Origin: Streptomyces formicae
GTDB taxonomy: Bacteria > Actinomycetota > Actinomycetes > Streptomycetales > Streptomycetaceae
Reading direction: 5' to 3'
NCBI RefSeq assembly: GCF_022647665.1
Contig: NZ_CP071872.1
Coordinates: 4,464,001 to 4,528,000, forward strand
DNA length: 64,000 nt
The notes under the pieces were generated by a model. The model saw nothing but the letters and a program-made list of their open reading frames with translations, searched no databases and had not been told where the DNA came from. Each line of letters begins with the position of its first letter. The stretch's first letter is position 1. This document shows, one piece after another, positions 54,701-60,213 of the stretch. Position numbers and translations under genes: made by a program.

Positions 54701-55853
54701 CGTAGGCGGCGCCGAGGAGGGTGAGGGGCGCGCCCCGGTCCGCGTCCGTGGGGTCGTGCGCCGGCCGCCGCTCCAGCTCGGCGGCCATGCCGGGCGCGTC
54801 GAGCTCCAGCAGCGCCATGCCGTCCCGCTCGGGGAGCTCCCGCGCGGTCCCGGAGGTCGTCACCATGCAGACGGGTCCGGCGTCGCCGAGCATGTACGCG
54901 ATGCGGTCCGCCGGGTAGTCGTGGTCGATCGGCAGGTACGCGGCGCCGGACTTGAGGACGGCCACCTCGGCGACGATCAGTTCGGCGGAGCGCGGCAGCG
55001 CCAGCGCGACGATCCGCTCGGGGCCCGCGCCGCGCGCGAGCAGGGCGTGCGCGAGCCGGTTGGCCCTCTCGTCGAGCTCGGCGTACGTGAGTTCCTCGTC
55101 CTCGAAGACCAGGGCGACGGCGTCGGGGCGCAGCCGGACCTGCTCGGCGAACATGGCGGGCCAGGTGGCCGGCGGGACCGTGTGGCCGGTGGCGTTCCAG
55201 TCGACGACGGTCTGCCGGTACTCGTCCTCGCCCATCAGGGCGAGCCGCACGACGGGGGTGCCGGGCCGCGCAAGGGCGTCGGCGAGGAGGGTCCGGTAGT
55301 GCCCGAGCAGCCGCTCGGCGGTGGCGCTGTCGAAGAGGCCGGGATCGTACGTCACCCGCAGGGTGCCCGCTCCGGCCTCCAGCAGCAGGTCGACCGGTCC
55401 GGGGAGCTCCGTCGCCGGCCGGGCGGCGGTGCCGAACGCGGTGGTGAAGAACAGCCCGCCGCCGCGCGCCGGCTGCGGACGCAGCTCGTCGACGAGGAGT
55501 TCCAGCGGCACCCGGTGGGTCTCGGCCTCCTCCCACGCCTGGGTGACGCGCCGTACCAGCTCCTCGAAGGTGGGCTCGTGGTCGAGGGAGACCCGCAGCG
55601 GGAGCCCGCCGTGTCCGACGACGAGGTCCGTGGCGCCGCTGTAGCGGTGCAGCAGCGCGACGAAGGCCGTGAGCAGCACGAGGTCGGGGGCGTCGGGCGC
55701 ATCGGCGGCGCCGGGGCCGCCCGGCAGTTCCCGGGTCTCCCGCTCCTGCAACGGCTCCGGCGGACGGGGCCGGTCGACGGGGAGCGGGATCTCCGGCGGG
55801 AGTGGTGTCAGCAACCGCCGCCAGTACGCCAGGACTTCCTCGGAACCGCACAC
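36753..55853 (-). CDS. Five-module siderophore nonribosomal peptide synthetase (about 6,366 aa)
   Basis: Domain order with approximate key positions: partial C fragment without HHxxxDG (1-225); A1 (391) with embedded N-methyltransferase (LEIGVGSGLILSR, 756); T1 (LGGDSI, 1164); C2 (HHIVADG, 1370); A2 (1853); T2 (2244); C3 (HLILWDG, 2454); A3 (2921) with MT (LEIGVGSGLLLSR, 3294); T3 (3718); C4 (HHITTDE, 3908); A4 (4384); T4 (4774); C5 (HHIAGDE, 4965); A5 (5453); T5 (5844); E (HHLVVDG, 6034); no thioesterase. Pocket residues read by eye: A2 DVWHLSLVD = serine; A3 DMENLGLIN = N5-hydroxyornithine; A4 DGEDAGLVD and A5 DAQEGGLVD are of the same sub-family, probably Orn-like; A1 DVWILAATN unassigned. 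Start GTG 55853 (GGGGAGG nine bases upstream) is preferred over ATG 55910, which abuts the iron box. Confidence 0.92.
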   Translation of the reverse strand: MCGSEEVLAYWRRLLTPLPPEIPLPVDRPRPPEPLQERETRELPGGPGAADAPDAPDLVLLTAFVALLHRYSGATDLVVGHGGLPLRVSLDHEPTFEELVRRVTQAWEEAETHRVPLELLVDELRPQPARGGGLFFTTAFGTAARPATELPGPVDLLLEAGAGTLRVTYDPGLFDSATAERLLGHYRTLLADALARPGTPVVRLALMGEDEYRQTVVDWNATGHTVPPATWPAMFAEQVRLRPDAVALVFEDEELTYAELDERANRLAHALLARGAGPERIVALALPRSAELIVAEVAVLKSGAAYLPIDHDYPADRIAYMLGDAGPVCMVTTSGTARELPERDGMALLELDAPGMAAELERRPAHDPTDADRGAPLTLLGAAYVIYTSGSTGRPKGVVLAHSGVAKLVATQSERFGIGPHSRVLQFASPSFDVAFWDLCLGLLSGGRLVVVPAERRVPGAPLADYAHAHGITFMILPPALLAAMPDDVRLPPTATLLAGTERVSPELVGRYARGRMMFNAYGPTEATTNSTLGLCDPDIPAGAIVPIGVPDPGTRAYVLDAWLQPVPAGVTGELYLGGAGLARGYLGRPGLSAERFVADPFGAPGGRLYRTGDLVRRKADGRLEFLGRADAQVKIRGFRIEPGEIESVLRGHPAVDQVTVIVREDRPGDRRLAAYVVPALDGPRAEDRDAQVEEWKDLHELLYRAAGSEGLRENFAGWNSMYDGRPIPVEEMREWRDATVERIRGLGPLRRVLEIGVGSGLILSRIAPGCETYWGTDLSHEAIGALRAQVAADPDLAAKVELSARPAHDTDGLPTGYFDTVVLNSVAQYFPSADYLLDVLHRLTGLLAPGGRIFVGDVRNLRLLRTLRAAVETRRAVAGGEAEDKSALRAAVEQSVRWEGELLLDPDFFASLDGFDADLRIKQAVHHNELSRYRYDVVLRPGAPAAAPAPDEREVPWAVAGGPAGLAGLLAERPPRLRLTGVPNARLADDLADLRSLQDAGSGGAAPGADPEDIRTLAAEHGYRAALTWNGNADDGAFDAVLALGDPADGPLTGLYRSAGAHPRANRPAPFRDVAVLMRTLRAHAAEWLPEYMVPSAFVPLHALPVTPSGKIDAKALPVPDLAAMSSGRPPRTARERLLCGLYADVLGLGSVTAEDDFLALGGDSISAIQLLIKAREAGLRLTPRDVFRHRTVEALAKAAVERTEEYAEDEALLAPDAAEAAEIQGEHPLAIEELLPLTPLQQGFCFHSLTSGAGSDTYVVQQVVDLAGPVDGATLRRAAQRLLDRHAPLRAAFRRRPDGTPVQIISRGVELPWREVDLSAQDGTVRETLGEEVAAEERAAGFDLSAPPLLRCALVRLGDARSRLVLTFHHIVADGWSLPVLHRELMACYGTDTPPLPEVTPYRAFLRRLAAQDRDAARTAWRAALAGLDGPTRLDGQTRLIGTPVADAPVRPAHVRVELSERTTARLGERAREHGVTLGTVVQAAWGLLLGRLTGRDDVVFGTTVSGRDSEVDGIASMVGLFINTLPTRFRWAPDESFGTLLARLQEEQAHLFDHQHFGLAEIQRLTGHAGEGELFDTLVVFENYPADAGLRDASGRVRITGHAFHDAVHYPLALVVKPGRRLDLRLKHHAERLDGDTVRALGDRLTRILEAIADDPARPAASADLLSPDEALRAHPAGEHRTVPATTLAEAFAAQVARTPDATAVLFEDERLSYAELDARAGALAARLRGRGAGPGAFVAVAVPRSAELMVALLGVLKSGAAYLPVDPDYPADRVAHMLADSGATTVLALSATAAGLPEQYGPAVLLLDAPVTDAVTDAVTDAVTDTVTDTEPATGRPARPDDPAYLIYTSGSTGRPKGVVVTHRAIVNRLAWMQDAYGLRPDDRVLQKTPSSFDVSVWEFFWPLLEGAAVVLARPDGHRDPAYLAALVRERAITTMHFVPSMLEAFLQSDDVTADPAWAVSLRRVLSSGEALPTAAAHRWHALTGVPLHNLYGPTEAAVDVTYHPYDPHHDSDPGPAVPIGRPVWNTGLRVLDSCLRPVPDGVPGELYLTGVQLARGYHARPALTAERFTADPYGPPGSRMYRTGDLVRRRADGVVEYLGRTDRQVKLRGNRIEPGEIEAALVRLPEVAQAAVTVRNNALVAYVVPAAPAHPDATALSGALAGELPAPMVPTAWVVVEALPLTPSGKLDRAALPAPQAVRATARAPRDARERLLTEIFAAVLALADVGIDDDFFLLGGDSISSIAVCSRARRAGLVLGPRDVFEHRTPAALAAAAAVAGPATAEQPPAATPFTLTDEERAQVERLAPGRIEDVWPLAPLQEGLFFHSTYDDSSLDVYTVHESFDLAERVDAERLRAATRALLARHPGLRAGFTSEGLPRPVQFLVRDAEIPLTEADLSGLPPAEQDRRMRALMDEERLRRFDLSRPLLFRMLLVRLGAERGDRLVIGRHLILWDGWSAWLFLDELFALYKQGGDTAGLGRPGSYRSYLTWLERQDDAEATRAWRTALAGFDEPTLLVPAAADRGLEPVVPEHLDTVLDAAAAERLRTTARRHGLTPNTVLNAAWGLALASATGRTDIVFGTTVAGRPSEVPDVENVVGMFLNTVPARIAYDPRESVLDLLRRIQGERLALMPYEYLSLGVLQAETGHRRLFDTLFVLRNADTDQRLGALRERHGATAVANVDATHYPANLIVTPGDQVRVTLAYRPDLLDDAYARDLLDRFVLLLDRLVSDPSAAVGSLDPRLPAEAAALAREEAEQRPPVPHRTVADMLAAQAARTPDATALVFGSRTLTYAELDAHCNRMARLLTDRGAGPEQVVALGLPRSLDMVVALFAVLRTGAAYLPLELDHPAERLSAMLADARPLLLLSTRAVSATLTGETPRVLLDDPDVAAGLADLPDGPVGVSFSLDHPAYVIYTSGSTGRPKGVVTPYVGLTNMQLNHQKEIFAPAVASAGGRRLRIAHTVSFAFDMSWEELLWLVEGHEVHICDEELRRDATALVAYCEEHRVDVVNVTPTYAHLLIEEGLLEGHRPPLVLLGGEAVTETVWNTLRDTEGTYGYNLYGPTEYTINTLGGGTHDSATPTVGRPIRATRGRILDTWLRPVPDGVAGELYIAGVGLARGYLDRPGLTAERFVADPYGLPGERMYRTGDLVRRRPDGNLDFLGRTDDQVKIRGHRVELGEIETVLAQHPEVSQAAVLARDDTHAPGTQRLVGYVVPAEPGAEARESAEREQIGEWREIYSAEYSEIGTAVFTEDFAGWDSSYDGAPIPLEHMREWREATVERIRELRPRRILEIGVGSGLLLSRLAPDAESYWATDFAEPVVRKLGEDLKADPELAAKVQLRCQAAEVTDGLPAGSFDTVVINSVVQYFPSLDHLHTVIRGAMGLLAPGGALFLGDVRDLRQARVFQAGVQAARAGEDADPQALRRAVDRGLALEKELLVDPDWFTTLGFGVELRTKAGRHHNELTRYRYDVVLYEDPADALELDDVPVLDWSGTTALAARLEGAERLRVRRIPDARTAADLGAMRAVDAGRLPGPAVAGEEPGDMVALGAAFGHRTLTTWSDEPGFFDAVFVRAEGDTDGDGDGNGDTDGDGDGDARRTTGLHRPRTDRGTAPYANTPTAGRGNGALVRRLREDLGQRLPGYMVPAAFVVLPRLPMNDNGKLDVRALPDPEPAVALTAGRGPRTPVEEVLCQLFADVLGLPRTGAEDDFFDLGGHSLLATRLISRARTELGAELAIRDLFEAPTPAALALRADAGRPARPVLEPVPASQRPARIPLSAAQRRLWLVERITGGGVAYNFPLVFRLRGALDLDALRAALGDVTARHEALRTRFVEEDGEPYQWTVPAGEAEPGFLVADCAEDELAARIAAAQRRPFDLRTELPLRAEVLRLGTHDLVVALVLHHITTDEWSDRPFLADLHRAYTARTAGRAPDAPPLPVQYADYTLWQERLLAEVGDRQLDYWTGKLRGLPEEIPLPLDRPGAARTTGRGATVRLALPDATAAALRELAAAHQVSLFMLFQAATAALLHRLGAGDDIPLGAPIAGRTDSAVDDLVGFFVNTLVLRTDLSGDPTFAELLGRVREEALAAFEHQDVPFDRVVEAVNPARVADRNPLFQVMLGYHHRPDGDPELFGLPTEWFDMDTGMAKFDLDFTFVDHGAGRGMALLLEYATDLTDAGTATALAGRLVDLLDQAAREPGRPVGSLRVLTAEEESACASVWNDTARPLETRSVPELLDDVVRARPDAPALAAGDTRLTFRELSEQVDTVARLLRGRGAGPETVIGLALPRRLMVPAILGVLKSGAAYLPLDPEYPCERLEFMLRDAAPLCVFTTAALAPKLPDGPARVLLDDPGVLAHAEAPARTVPPAQTTPPAAASAAYLIFTSGSTGTPKGVTGIHRGLSNLFAAHRDDLITPAEQAAGRTGLRAVHAASFSFDGSWEPLLWLLAGHELHVTDEATMADPAALLAYLGRERIDFLDVTPTYLRELIHHGFLAPGGHVPGVIAVGGEATPAPLWERLCALPDVQVHDLYGPTECAVDAYGWHDDTSGRWAAPLDNIRAHVLDAALRPVPVGVAGELYLAGEGLARGYLNRPGPTAERFTADPFGEPGSRMYRTGDLARRRGDGSLEFLGRADGQVKLRGFRIEPGEVEALLAGHPDVAAAAVVVREDTPDVRRLVAYVLPATGREPDPAELRDRTASALPPHMVPAAFVTVPALPRTVAGKLDVRALPAPDFAALASGRRPRTPREDLLCEAFAAVLGVPEAGIDDDFFALGGHSLLAMRLVARIRAVLGAEVSLRTVFDAPTVARLAERLAQDSTTGTGARPALTVGPRPERLPLSSAQQRLWVLYQVEGPSATYNIPSAWRLTGALDTEALRSAVHDLVARHETLRTVFPDEEGRAYQRVLDPHDVRIPFEVEDTEAERLPELLAEAGAYGFALERELPLRVHVFRTGDDEWTLLLLLHHIAGDEWSEAPLDRDLALAYAARTAGRSPDWEPLPVQYADYTLWQRDVLGDEKDPGSLAARQIAYWRQALAGLPEELVLPVDRPRPLESSYRGGSADLCLDAELTAQLHRLARDNGVSVFMVLQAAVATLLTRLGAGHDIPIGSPISGRTDAALEDLVGFFLNTLVLRTDTSGDPAFRELLARVRENDLAAFDHQDVPFERLVEVLNPARSLARHPLFQVMVVYLAAGADETGLPGLTARRDDVAQTTAKFDLSFDFVERGDGGGVDGVLEYSAELFDHATAQSFADRLRRILRAVAADPDLPIGRIGILGDEERSRLLGGWHARPPIAAPTTVPALFEECVRQWPQRPAAASDGIALSYTELNAEANRLARHLVEHGAGPERFVALSLPRTTRFLAAVLAVHKAGAAYLPLDPDAPAQRTADVLADARPVLTLTTGQFAATLPAGAEVLVVDEPATAERIAARDVADLTDAERTGPLSPRHPAYVIYTSGSTGRPKGVVVTHETLGHLFHSHRETLYAPAVAATGRRHLRAGHAWSFFFDASWQPQLWLLDGHCVHIVSDEVRRDPELLAAAVSEHRFDFLEVTPSLFAQMADTGLLRGDDCPLSVVGVGGEAVPVALWRRLAALRGTEAFNLYGPTESTVDALVARVGDSERPLVGRPVAGTRAYVLDRLLQPVPPGVTGELYLAGGGLARGYLGSPGATAERFVADPFGEPGTRLYRTGDLARWTTDGRIDYLGRADDQVKIRGFRIEPAEIESALAGHPAVAQALVTVVQDGVRKQLVGYVVPPPGVSADPAELRAHVGARLPDHMVPAAVVALERFPELPNGKLDRAALPAPDFSALSTGRPPSTPVEKLLCGVFADVLGLEQVSVDADFFALGGDSIVAMQLVGRARAAGVRITPRLVFRHRTVAGLSAVAEAGDAAAPRPEDDGTGTVPLTPVMHWLRELGGPIATYHQAALVRTPAELDLPGLAAVLQALAERHDLLRARLVRPSRDDTDDWSVHVPPAGAVDAARWIERVDVAGLGAKALSETVRQHAHTARTLLDPDAGAMVRAVWFDAGGAPGRLLLMAHHLVVDGVSWRVLLPDLAAAWQDVSAGRPVRLDPVETSFARWSRLLTELAQDPAREAELPVWTAVLDGDTEPLPLARERDPERDTTAALRELSLRLPAERTGPLLSAVPAAYGAGIDDVLLAGLALAFADWRRRSGGSGSAVLVDLEGHGREEELAGDSADLSRTVGWFTSVHPVRLDPGPADLADAFAGGPAAAEAVRRVREHLASLPANGVGYGLLRHLNPRTREILAAREPARVEFNYLGRFGIQEETDWSYAPEEDAADIGPEPAMREGHALSINVVTEDRADGPVLSAHWSYLEGLLPREAVQDLAETWFRALEGLIARAERHTNPSS
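45058..45116. repeat. Intragenic GTCGCC/GTCACC hexamer repeats in module 3
   Basis: Imperfect 6-base repeats encode an Asp-Gly/Asp-rich linker (DTDGDGDGNGDTDGDGDGD) between the methyltransferase and the A10 end of the module 3 A domain. In frame, probably length-variable. Confidence 0.85.
50353..50412. repeat. Five 12-bp tandem repeats in the module 2 A domain
   Basis: Five copies of GYGTCCGTCACC (plus-strand reading) encode repeated Val-Thr-Asp-Ala/Thr units just before the A3 core (YLIYTSGSTG) of the serine module. A surface-loop expansion that keeps frame. Confidence 0.9.
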
Positions 55854-55912
55854 TGCAGCGTGCCTCCCCAGCCGGTTGTTCCCGGCCCTTGGGCCGGGGG
55901 TCGGCGACATAC

Positions 55913-55931
55913 TAAGGTAAGGGTTACCTAA
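55913..55931. promoter_or_regulatory. Iron box between NRPS and permease genes
   Basis: TAAGGTAAGGGTTACCTAA matches the iron-box pattern in 16 of 19 positions. It lies between the divergent NRPS (start 55853) and FecCD permease (start 56026), so one site may control both. Confidence 0.85.
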
Positions 55932-56025
55932 TCCAACAGGGTTCTCCTGGCTATGGTGGGACGGCGACGGGCCGCGTCCCGTCGTGACGCCGGTGTGAAG
56001 ACCGCTCCGACCGAAGGAAGTTGAC

Positions 56026-57074
56026 GTGGGGACCTCGACGGCCTCGGTGGTCCGGGCGGCGCCCGGCCCCCGCGCGGTGCTCCTGCTCGCGCTGTCCGGC
56101 GCGGTGCTGCTCGCGCTGTGCGCCCTGTCCATGGCGTTCGGGGCGCTCGGCGTCCCCTCGGCCAGGTCTGGGACACGCTGCTCGGCAACGCGCCCAGCAG
56201 CCGGGTCGAGAACGTGATCTGGTCCGTACGCCTCCCGCGCACCGCACTCGGCCTCGCGACCGGAGCGGCCCTGGGCCTCTCGGGGGCGCTGATGCAGGCG
56301 CTGACCCGCAACCCGCTCGCCGACCCCGGCATCCTGGGCGTCAGCGCGGGCGCGGCCTTCGCCGTCGTGCTCTCCGTCGGCGTGCTCGGCATCGGCTCCG
56401 TGTACGGCTACATCTGGTTCGCCTTCGCCGGTGCGCTGGGCGCCAGCGTCCTGGTCCATCTGCTGGGCGGGCTCGGCCGGTCCGGATACACGCCGGTCAA
56501 ACTCGCCCTGGCCGGGGTCGCCGTGACGTCCCTGCTCTTCTCGCTGACCAGCGCCGTCGCGCTCACCGACCCCGACGCGCTCAACCGCTACCGCTTCTGG
56601 TCCGCAGGCTCACTCGCAAGCCAGAACGACGAAGTCCTGCTGCGCGTCCTGCCGTTCCTCGTCGCCGGCGCCGTGCTCGCCCTCGCCTGCGCACCCGGCC
56701 TCAACAGTCTCGCGCTCGGCGACGACGTGGCGAAGTCCCTGGGCCTCAGGCTCGGGCTGGTCCGTGTCCAGGGGGTGCTGGCCGTCACGCTGCTCACCGG
56801 CGGGGCGGTCGCCGTCATCGGGCCCGTCGTCTTCGTCGGCCTGGTCGTCCCGCACATCGCCCGGGTCCTCGCGCAGTACGCCGGCATCGGCCCGGACCAC
56901 CGCTGGCTGCTGCCCCTGTCGGCGGTGCTCGCCCCCGGCCTGCTGCTGGCGGCGGACATCGCCGGGCGGCTGATCGCCCGGCCCGTCGAGATCCAGGCCG
57001 GCATCCTGGTCGCCTTCGTGGGCGGCCCGTTCTTCATCGCGATGGTCCGCCGCCGGCGACTCGCGGAGCAGTGA
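56026..57074 (+). pseudogene. FecCD-type siderophore ABC permease, frameshifted
   Basis: The first frame starts with GTG (GAAGGAAG upstream) and gives the first membrane helix (AVLLLALSGAVLLALCALSM), then shifts after GVPSA. The other frame continues with QVWDTLLGNAPSSRVENVIW, RLPRTALGLATGAALGLSGA and NPLADPGILGVSAGAAFAVV, then the coupling region, ending in FVGGPFFIAMVRRRRLAEQ. One missing C in GCCAGG near 56162 explains it; repaired length is 349 aa. It is one half of the membrane channel for ferri-siderophore import, like CchC/CchD. It is followed at 45 bp by the second permease. A sequencing error is likely because the rest is well conserved. Confidence 0.88.
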
Positions 57075-57119
57075 GCCCATGACGACCCGTACGCGCGCCG
57101 GAAGCGGAGCTGTGAGCCG

Positions 57120-58271
57120 ATGACGACCGAACTCGCGCCAGGACCGGACCGGAACCACCCGCGCCACCGGGAAGACGAAGACGGGGCGGACGCGGAACGC
57201 TCCGTGGAGCGGGTCCCCGTGCGCCGGGCGCCCGGCCGGATCGCGTTCCGGCTCGCAGTGCCGCCCGTCTCGGGGGTGCTGCGGCCCCGGCTCGCGGCCG
57301 TGTGCCTGGGGCTCGCGGCCGCCGCCTTCCTGCTGTTCTGCGTGGAGGCCGCGGTCGGGGACATCCCCCTGTCGCTCACCGACGTGATACGGGCCGTCGT
57401 GGGCACGGGCGATCCCGGCACCCGGCTCATCGTCCATGAACTGCGCCTGCCGAGGGCGCTGGCGGGGCTGCTCGTCGGCATCGCCTTCGGCATCTCGGGG
57501 GCACTGCTCCAGACCATCACGCTCAACCCGCTCGCCAGCCCGGACATGATGGGCATCACCCAGGGCGCCGGTACGGCGGTGGTCGCCGGCATCGTCCTCG
57601 GCTGGGACGCGGGCCTGAGCACCCAGGCCCTCGGCCTGGTGGGCGCGCTGGTGGCGGCCCTGCTGGTGTACGTGCTGGCGTGGCAGCGGGGCACGACCGG
57701 CTACCGGATCGTCCTGGTCGGCGTCGGCGTCGCCTGGATCTGCACCAGCGCCACCGACTACCTCATGGCCCGCGGCGCGCGCTTCCAGGCGCAGGCGGCG
57801 CTCGGCTGGCTCGTCGGCAACCTCAACGGCCGTACCTGGCAGCAGATCACCCCGCTCGCCGTGACCATGGCCGTGCTGGTGCCGGCGGCGCTGCTGCTCG
57901 GCCGGCTGATGCGCACCCTCCAGCTCGGCGACGACGCCGCCCGGGGCCTCGGGACGCGTGTGCAGGCCGTACGGGTGGGGGTGCTCCTCGTGGCGGTCGG
58001 TCTGGTTGCCTTCGGGACGGCGACCGCAGGACCGGTCGCCTTCGTGGCGCTCGCCGCGCCCCAGGTCGCCCAGCGGCTGGCCGGCACCGCCGCCCCGCCG
58101 CCCGTGACGGCGGGGCTGACCGGGGCCGTGATGGTGCTCGTGTCCGATCTGATCGCGCGCAAGGCCCTGCCGGCCACGGAGCTTCCGGTCGGGGTCGTCA
58201 CCGGGGTGCTCGGCGCTCCCGTACTGCTGTGGCTGCTCGTCCGCGCCAACCGTGTCGGCTCAGGAGGCTGA
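57120..58271 (+). CDS. FecCD-type siderophore ABC permease (383 aa)
   Basis: About nine or ten membrane segments after a 50-residue charged N-terminus. Family motifs are RLPRALAGLLVGIAFGISGA, NPLASPDMMGITQGAGTAVV, LGDDAARGLG and GPVAFVALAAPQVAQRLAG, with the C-terminal GAPVLLWLLVRANR. It forms the import channel with the preceding permease. The ATG at 57120 follows a duplicated TGAGCC-ATGACGACC sequence that also occurs at 57072, creating a 14-codon mini-ORF between the genes. The ATPase gene starts five bases after its stop. Confidence 0.9.
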   Translation: MTTELAPGPDRNHPRHREDEDGADAERSVERVPVRRAPGRIAFRLAVPPVSGVLRPRLAAVCLGLAAAAFLLFCVEAAVGDIPLSLTDVIRAVVGTGDPGTRLIVHELRLPRALAGLLVGIAFGISGALLQTITLNPLASPDMMGITQGAGTAVVAGIVLGWDAGLSTQALGLVGALVAALLVYVLAWQRGTTGYRIVLVGVGVAWICTSATDYLMARGARFQAQAALGWLVGNLNGRTWQQITPLAVTMAVLVPAALLLGRLMRTLQLGDDAARGLGTRVQAVRVGVLLVAVGLVAFGTATAGPVAFVALAAPQVAQRLAGTAAPPPVTAGLTGAVMVLVSDLIARKALPATELPVGVVTGVLGAPVLLWLLVRANRVGSGG

Positions 58272-58275
58272 AACC

Positions 58276-59223
58276 GTGTCATCGACGTACGACGCTCACC
58301 TCGATGCTTCCCTCGACGCTGCCGTCGATGCTCCCGTCGACGGCGACCCCGGCAGTGGCTCCGGCAGTGACTTCGACGGTGCCGTCGAAGGGCCCGACCT
58401 GCGGGCCGAGGGTCTGTGCCTGGCATACGGCGACCGGATCGTGGTCGAGGATCTCGACGTGGTGATCCCCTCCGGCCGGATCACGGCGGTCGTCGGCGCG
58501 AACGCGTGCGGCAAGTCCACGCTGCTGCGCGCCCTCGCCCGGCTGCTGGCCCCCAGGTCCGGTGCCGTGCACCTCGACGGGCGCTCGGTGCACACGATCC
58601 CCACCCGCCGGCTCGCGCAGCGCCTCGGGATCCTGCCGCAGTCCCCCGTCGCGCCGGAGGGGCTGACCGTCATCGACCTGGTGGGGCGCGGCCGTTCACC
58701 GCACCAGACGTGGTGGCGGCAGTGGTCGTCCGCCGACGAGCGGGCCGTCCACGAGGCGCTGCGGGCCACGGCCATGAGCGACCTCGCGCACCGGCCCGTC
58801 GACGAGCTCTCCGGGGGCCAGCGGCAGCGGGCCTGGATCGCCATGGCGGTCGCCCAGGGCACGCCGGTGATGCTGCTGGACGAGCCGACGACCTATCTCG
58901 ACCTCGCGCACCAGATCGACGTCCTCGACCTGATCGCCGATCTGAACCGGCAGCAGGGCCGGACGGTCGTGATGGTGCTGCACGACCTCAACCAGGCCTG
59001 CCGGTACGCCGATCACCTCATCGCCATGAAGGCGGGCCGCATCGCCGGCGAGGGCGCCCCCGCCGAGGTCGTCACCGCCGCGATGGTGGAGGACGTCTTC
59101 GGGCTGCGCTGCGTGGTCGGCGAGGACCCGGTCAGCGGGACGCCGATGGTCGTGCCGATGGGCCGTCACCACGGGGCCCCGGACCCGTCAGCCGCCGTGC
59201 CCGTCGCGGGCGCCGGCGGCTGA
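58276..59223 (+). CDS. Siderophore ABC transporter ATPase (315 aa)
   Basis: A FecE/FepC-type ATPase. Walker A is VVGANACGKSTLLRALARLL near residue 78, the Q-loop is in LGILPQSPVAPEGLTV, the signature is ELSGGQRQRAWIAMAV and Walker B VMLLDEPTTYLDLAHQIDVL, with the H-loop in VLHDLNQACRYADH. It powers the two FecCD permeases. The first 50 residues are acidic and repetitive (DAHLDASLDAAVDAPVDGDP) and not part of the fold. GTG at 58276 is chosen because AGGAGG lies eight bases upstream; an earlier GTG at 58252 lies inside the permease gene. It resembles CchE. Confidence 0.93.
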   Translation: MSSTYDAHLDASLDAAVDAPVDGDPGSGSGSDFDGAVEGPDLRAEGLCLAYGDRIVVEDLDVVIPSGRITAVVGANACGKSTLLRALARLLAPRSGAVHLDGRSVHTIPTRRLAQRLGILPQSPVAPEGLTVIDLVGRGRSPHQTWWRQWSSADERAVHEALRATAMSDLAHRPVDELSGGQRQRAWIAMAVAQGTPVMLLDEPTTYLDLAHQIDVLDLIADLNRQQGRTVVMVLHDLNQACRYADHLIAMKAGRIAGEGAPAEVVTAAMVEDVFGLRCVVGEDPVSGTPMVVPMGRHHGAPDPSAAVPVAGAGG

Positions 59224-59245
59224 CGGTGACCGGTACGGGCACGGA

Positions 59246-60192
59246 TCACGGACGGGCGGTCAGATACCCGCCCATGGTGCGGAAGTAGTCGGTGGCGGCG
59301 TGCTCGCCGCCGTCCTCGGTCCGCACCCGCCTGACCACCAGTCCGGGCAGCCGCCCGGTGCGCGCCTCGGCGCCCGCGACGATGACGACCCCGTCGCCCT
59401 CGCGGATGAAGATCCGGCCCGGCGTGCCCCGTAGCGGCCCTCGGAGACGGCGGCCGAGACGATCCGTATGCGCTCGCCGCGGTGGTGGGTGAAGGCGTTC
59501 GGATACGGGTCCGACTGGGCGCGCACGAACCGCTCCAGGTCCTCCGCGGGCCACGTCCAGTCCATCCGGCTGTCCTCGACGGAGCGCTTGTGGAAGAAGC
59601 TGGACCGCGAGCGGTCCTGGGGCGTCCACACGGCCCTGCCGGACGCGATGAGCTCCAGTGCGTCGGTCACGATCGGGCCGATGAGACCGACCGTGCGGTG
59701 GAACAGGTCCGTCGCGGTGTCCTTCGGCCCGACGGGCACCGCGCGCTGGAGCAGGATGTCGCCCATGTCGAGCTCGCCGTCCATGCGGTGGGCGGTGACG
59801 CCGACCTCCTTCTCGCCGTTGATGAGCGCCCAGATCAGCGGCGAGAAGCCGGCGTAGGCGGGCAGCAGCGAGTCGTGGACGTTGAGCGTGCCGTGGGGCG
59901 GCAGGTCGAAGATCTCGGGGGGCAGCCACGTGCGCCAGTTGTTCGCCACGATGAGGTCCGGCCCGGCGTCCCGGAGCGCGCCGAGCAGTTCCTCGTCGCC
60001 CGGCCGGTTGCGCAACAGCACGGGCACACCGTGCTTTTCCGCGAGGTCGGCGACCGAGTCGCTCCAGATCCGCTCGTACGCATGGTCGCTCCTGGGGTGG
60101 GTGACGACCAGGGCGACCTCGTGCCCTGAGTCCAGCAACGCCTGCAGCGTCCGCTGTCCCCAGGTCTGGTAGCCGAACATGACGACCCGCAT
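59246..60192 (-). pseudogene. Formyltransferase for hydroxyornithine, frameshifted
   Basis: A methionyl-tRNA formyltransferase-like enzyme of the CchA type, expected to formylate N5-hydroxyornithine using 10-formyl-tetrahydrofolate. The first frame (ATG 60192, GGAGGAGGG upstream) starts MRVVMFGYQTWGQRTLQALL and has the catalytic region VANNWRTWLPPEIFDLPPHG, LNVHDSLLPAYAGFSPL and HRMDGELDMGDILLQ, then loses homology after SEGRYG. The other frame continues with GTPGRIFIREGDGVVIVAG to YFRTMGGYLTARP. Adding one base to the CCCC run at 59427-59430 restores 315 aa. It is divergent from the monooxygenase over an iron box. Confidence 0.88.
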
Positions 60193-60213
60193 ATGAGCCC
60201 TCCTCCGCCATTG

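Noticed and set aside
55854..56459. Extension of the NRPS frame upstream to 56459
   Set aside because: It would cross the iron box and the divergent permease; composition is shadow-like. The GTG at 55853 has a clear ribosome site.
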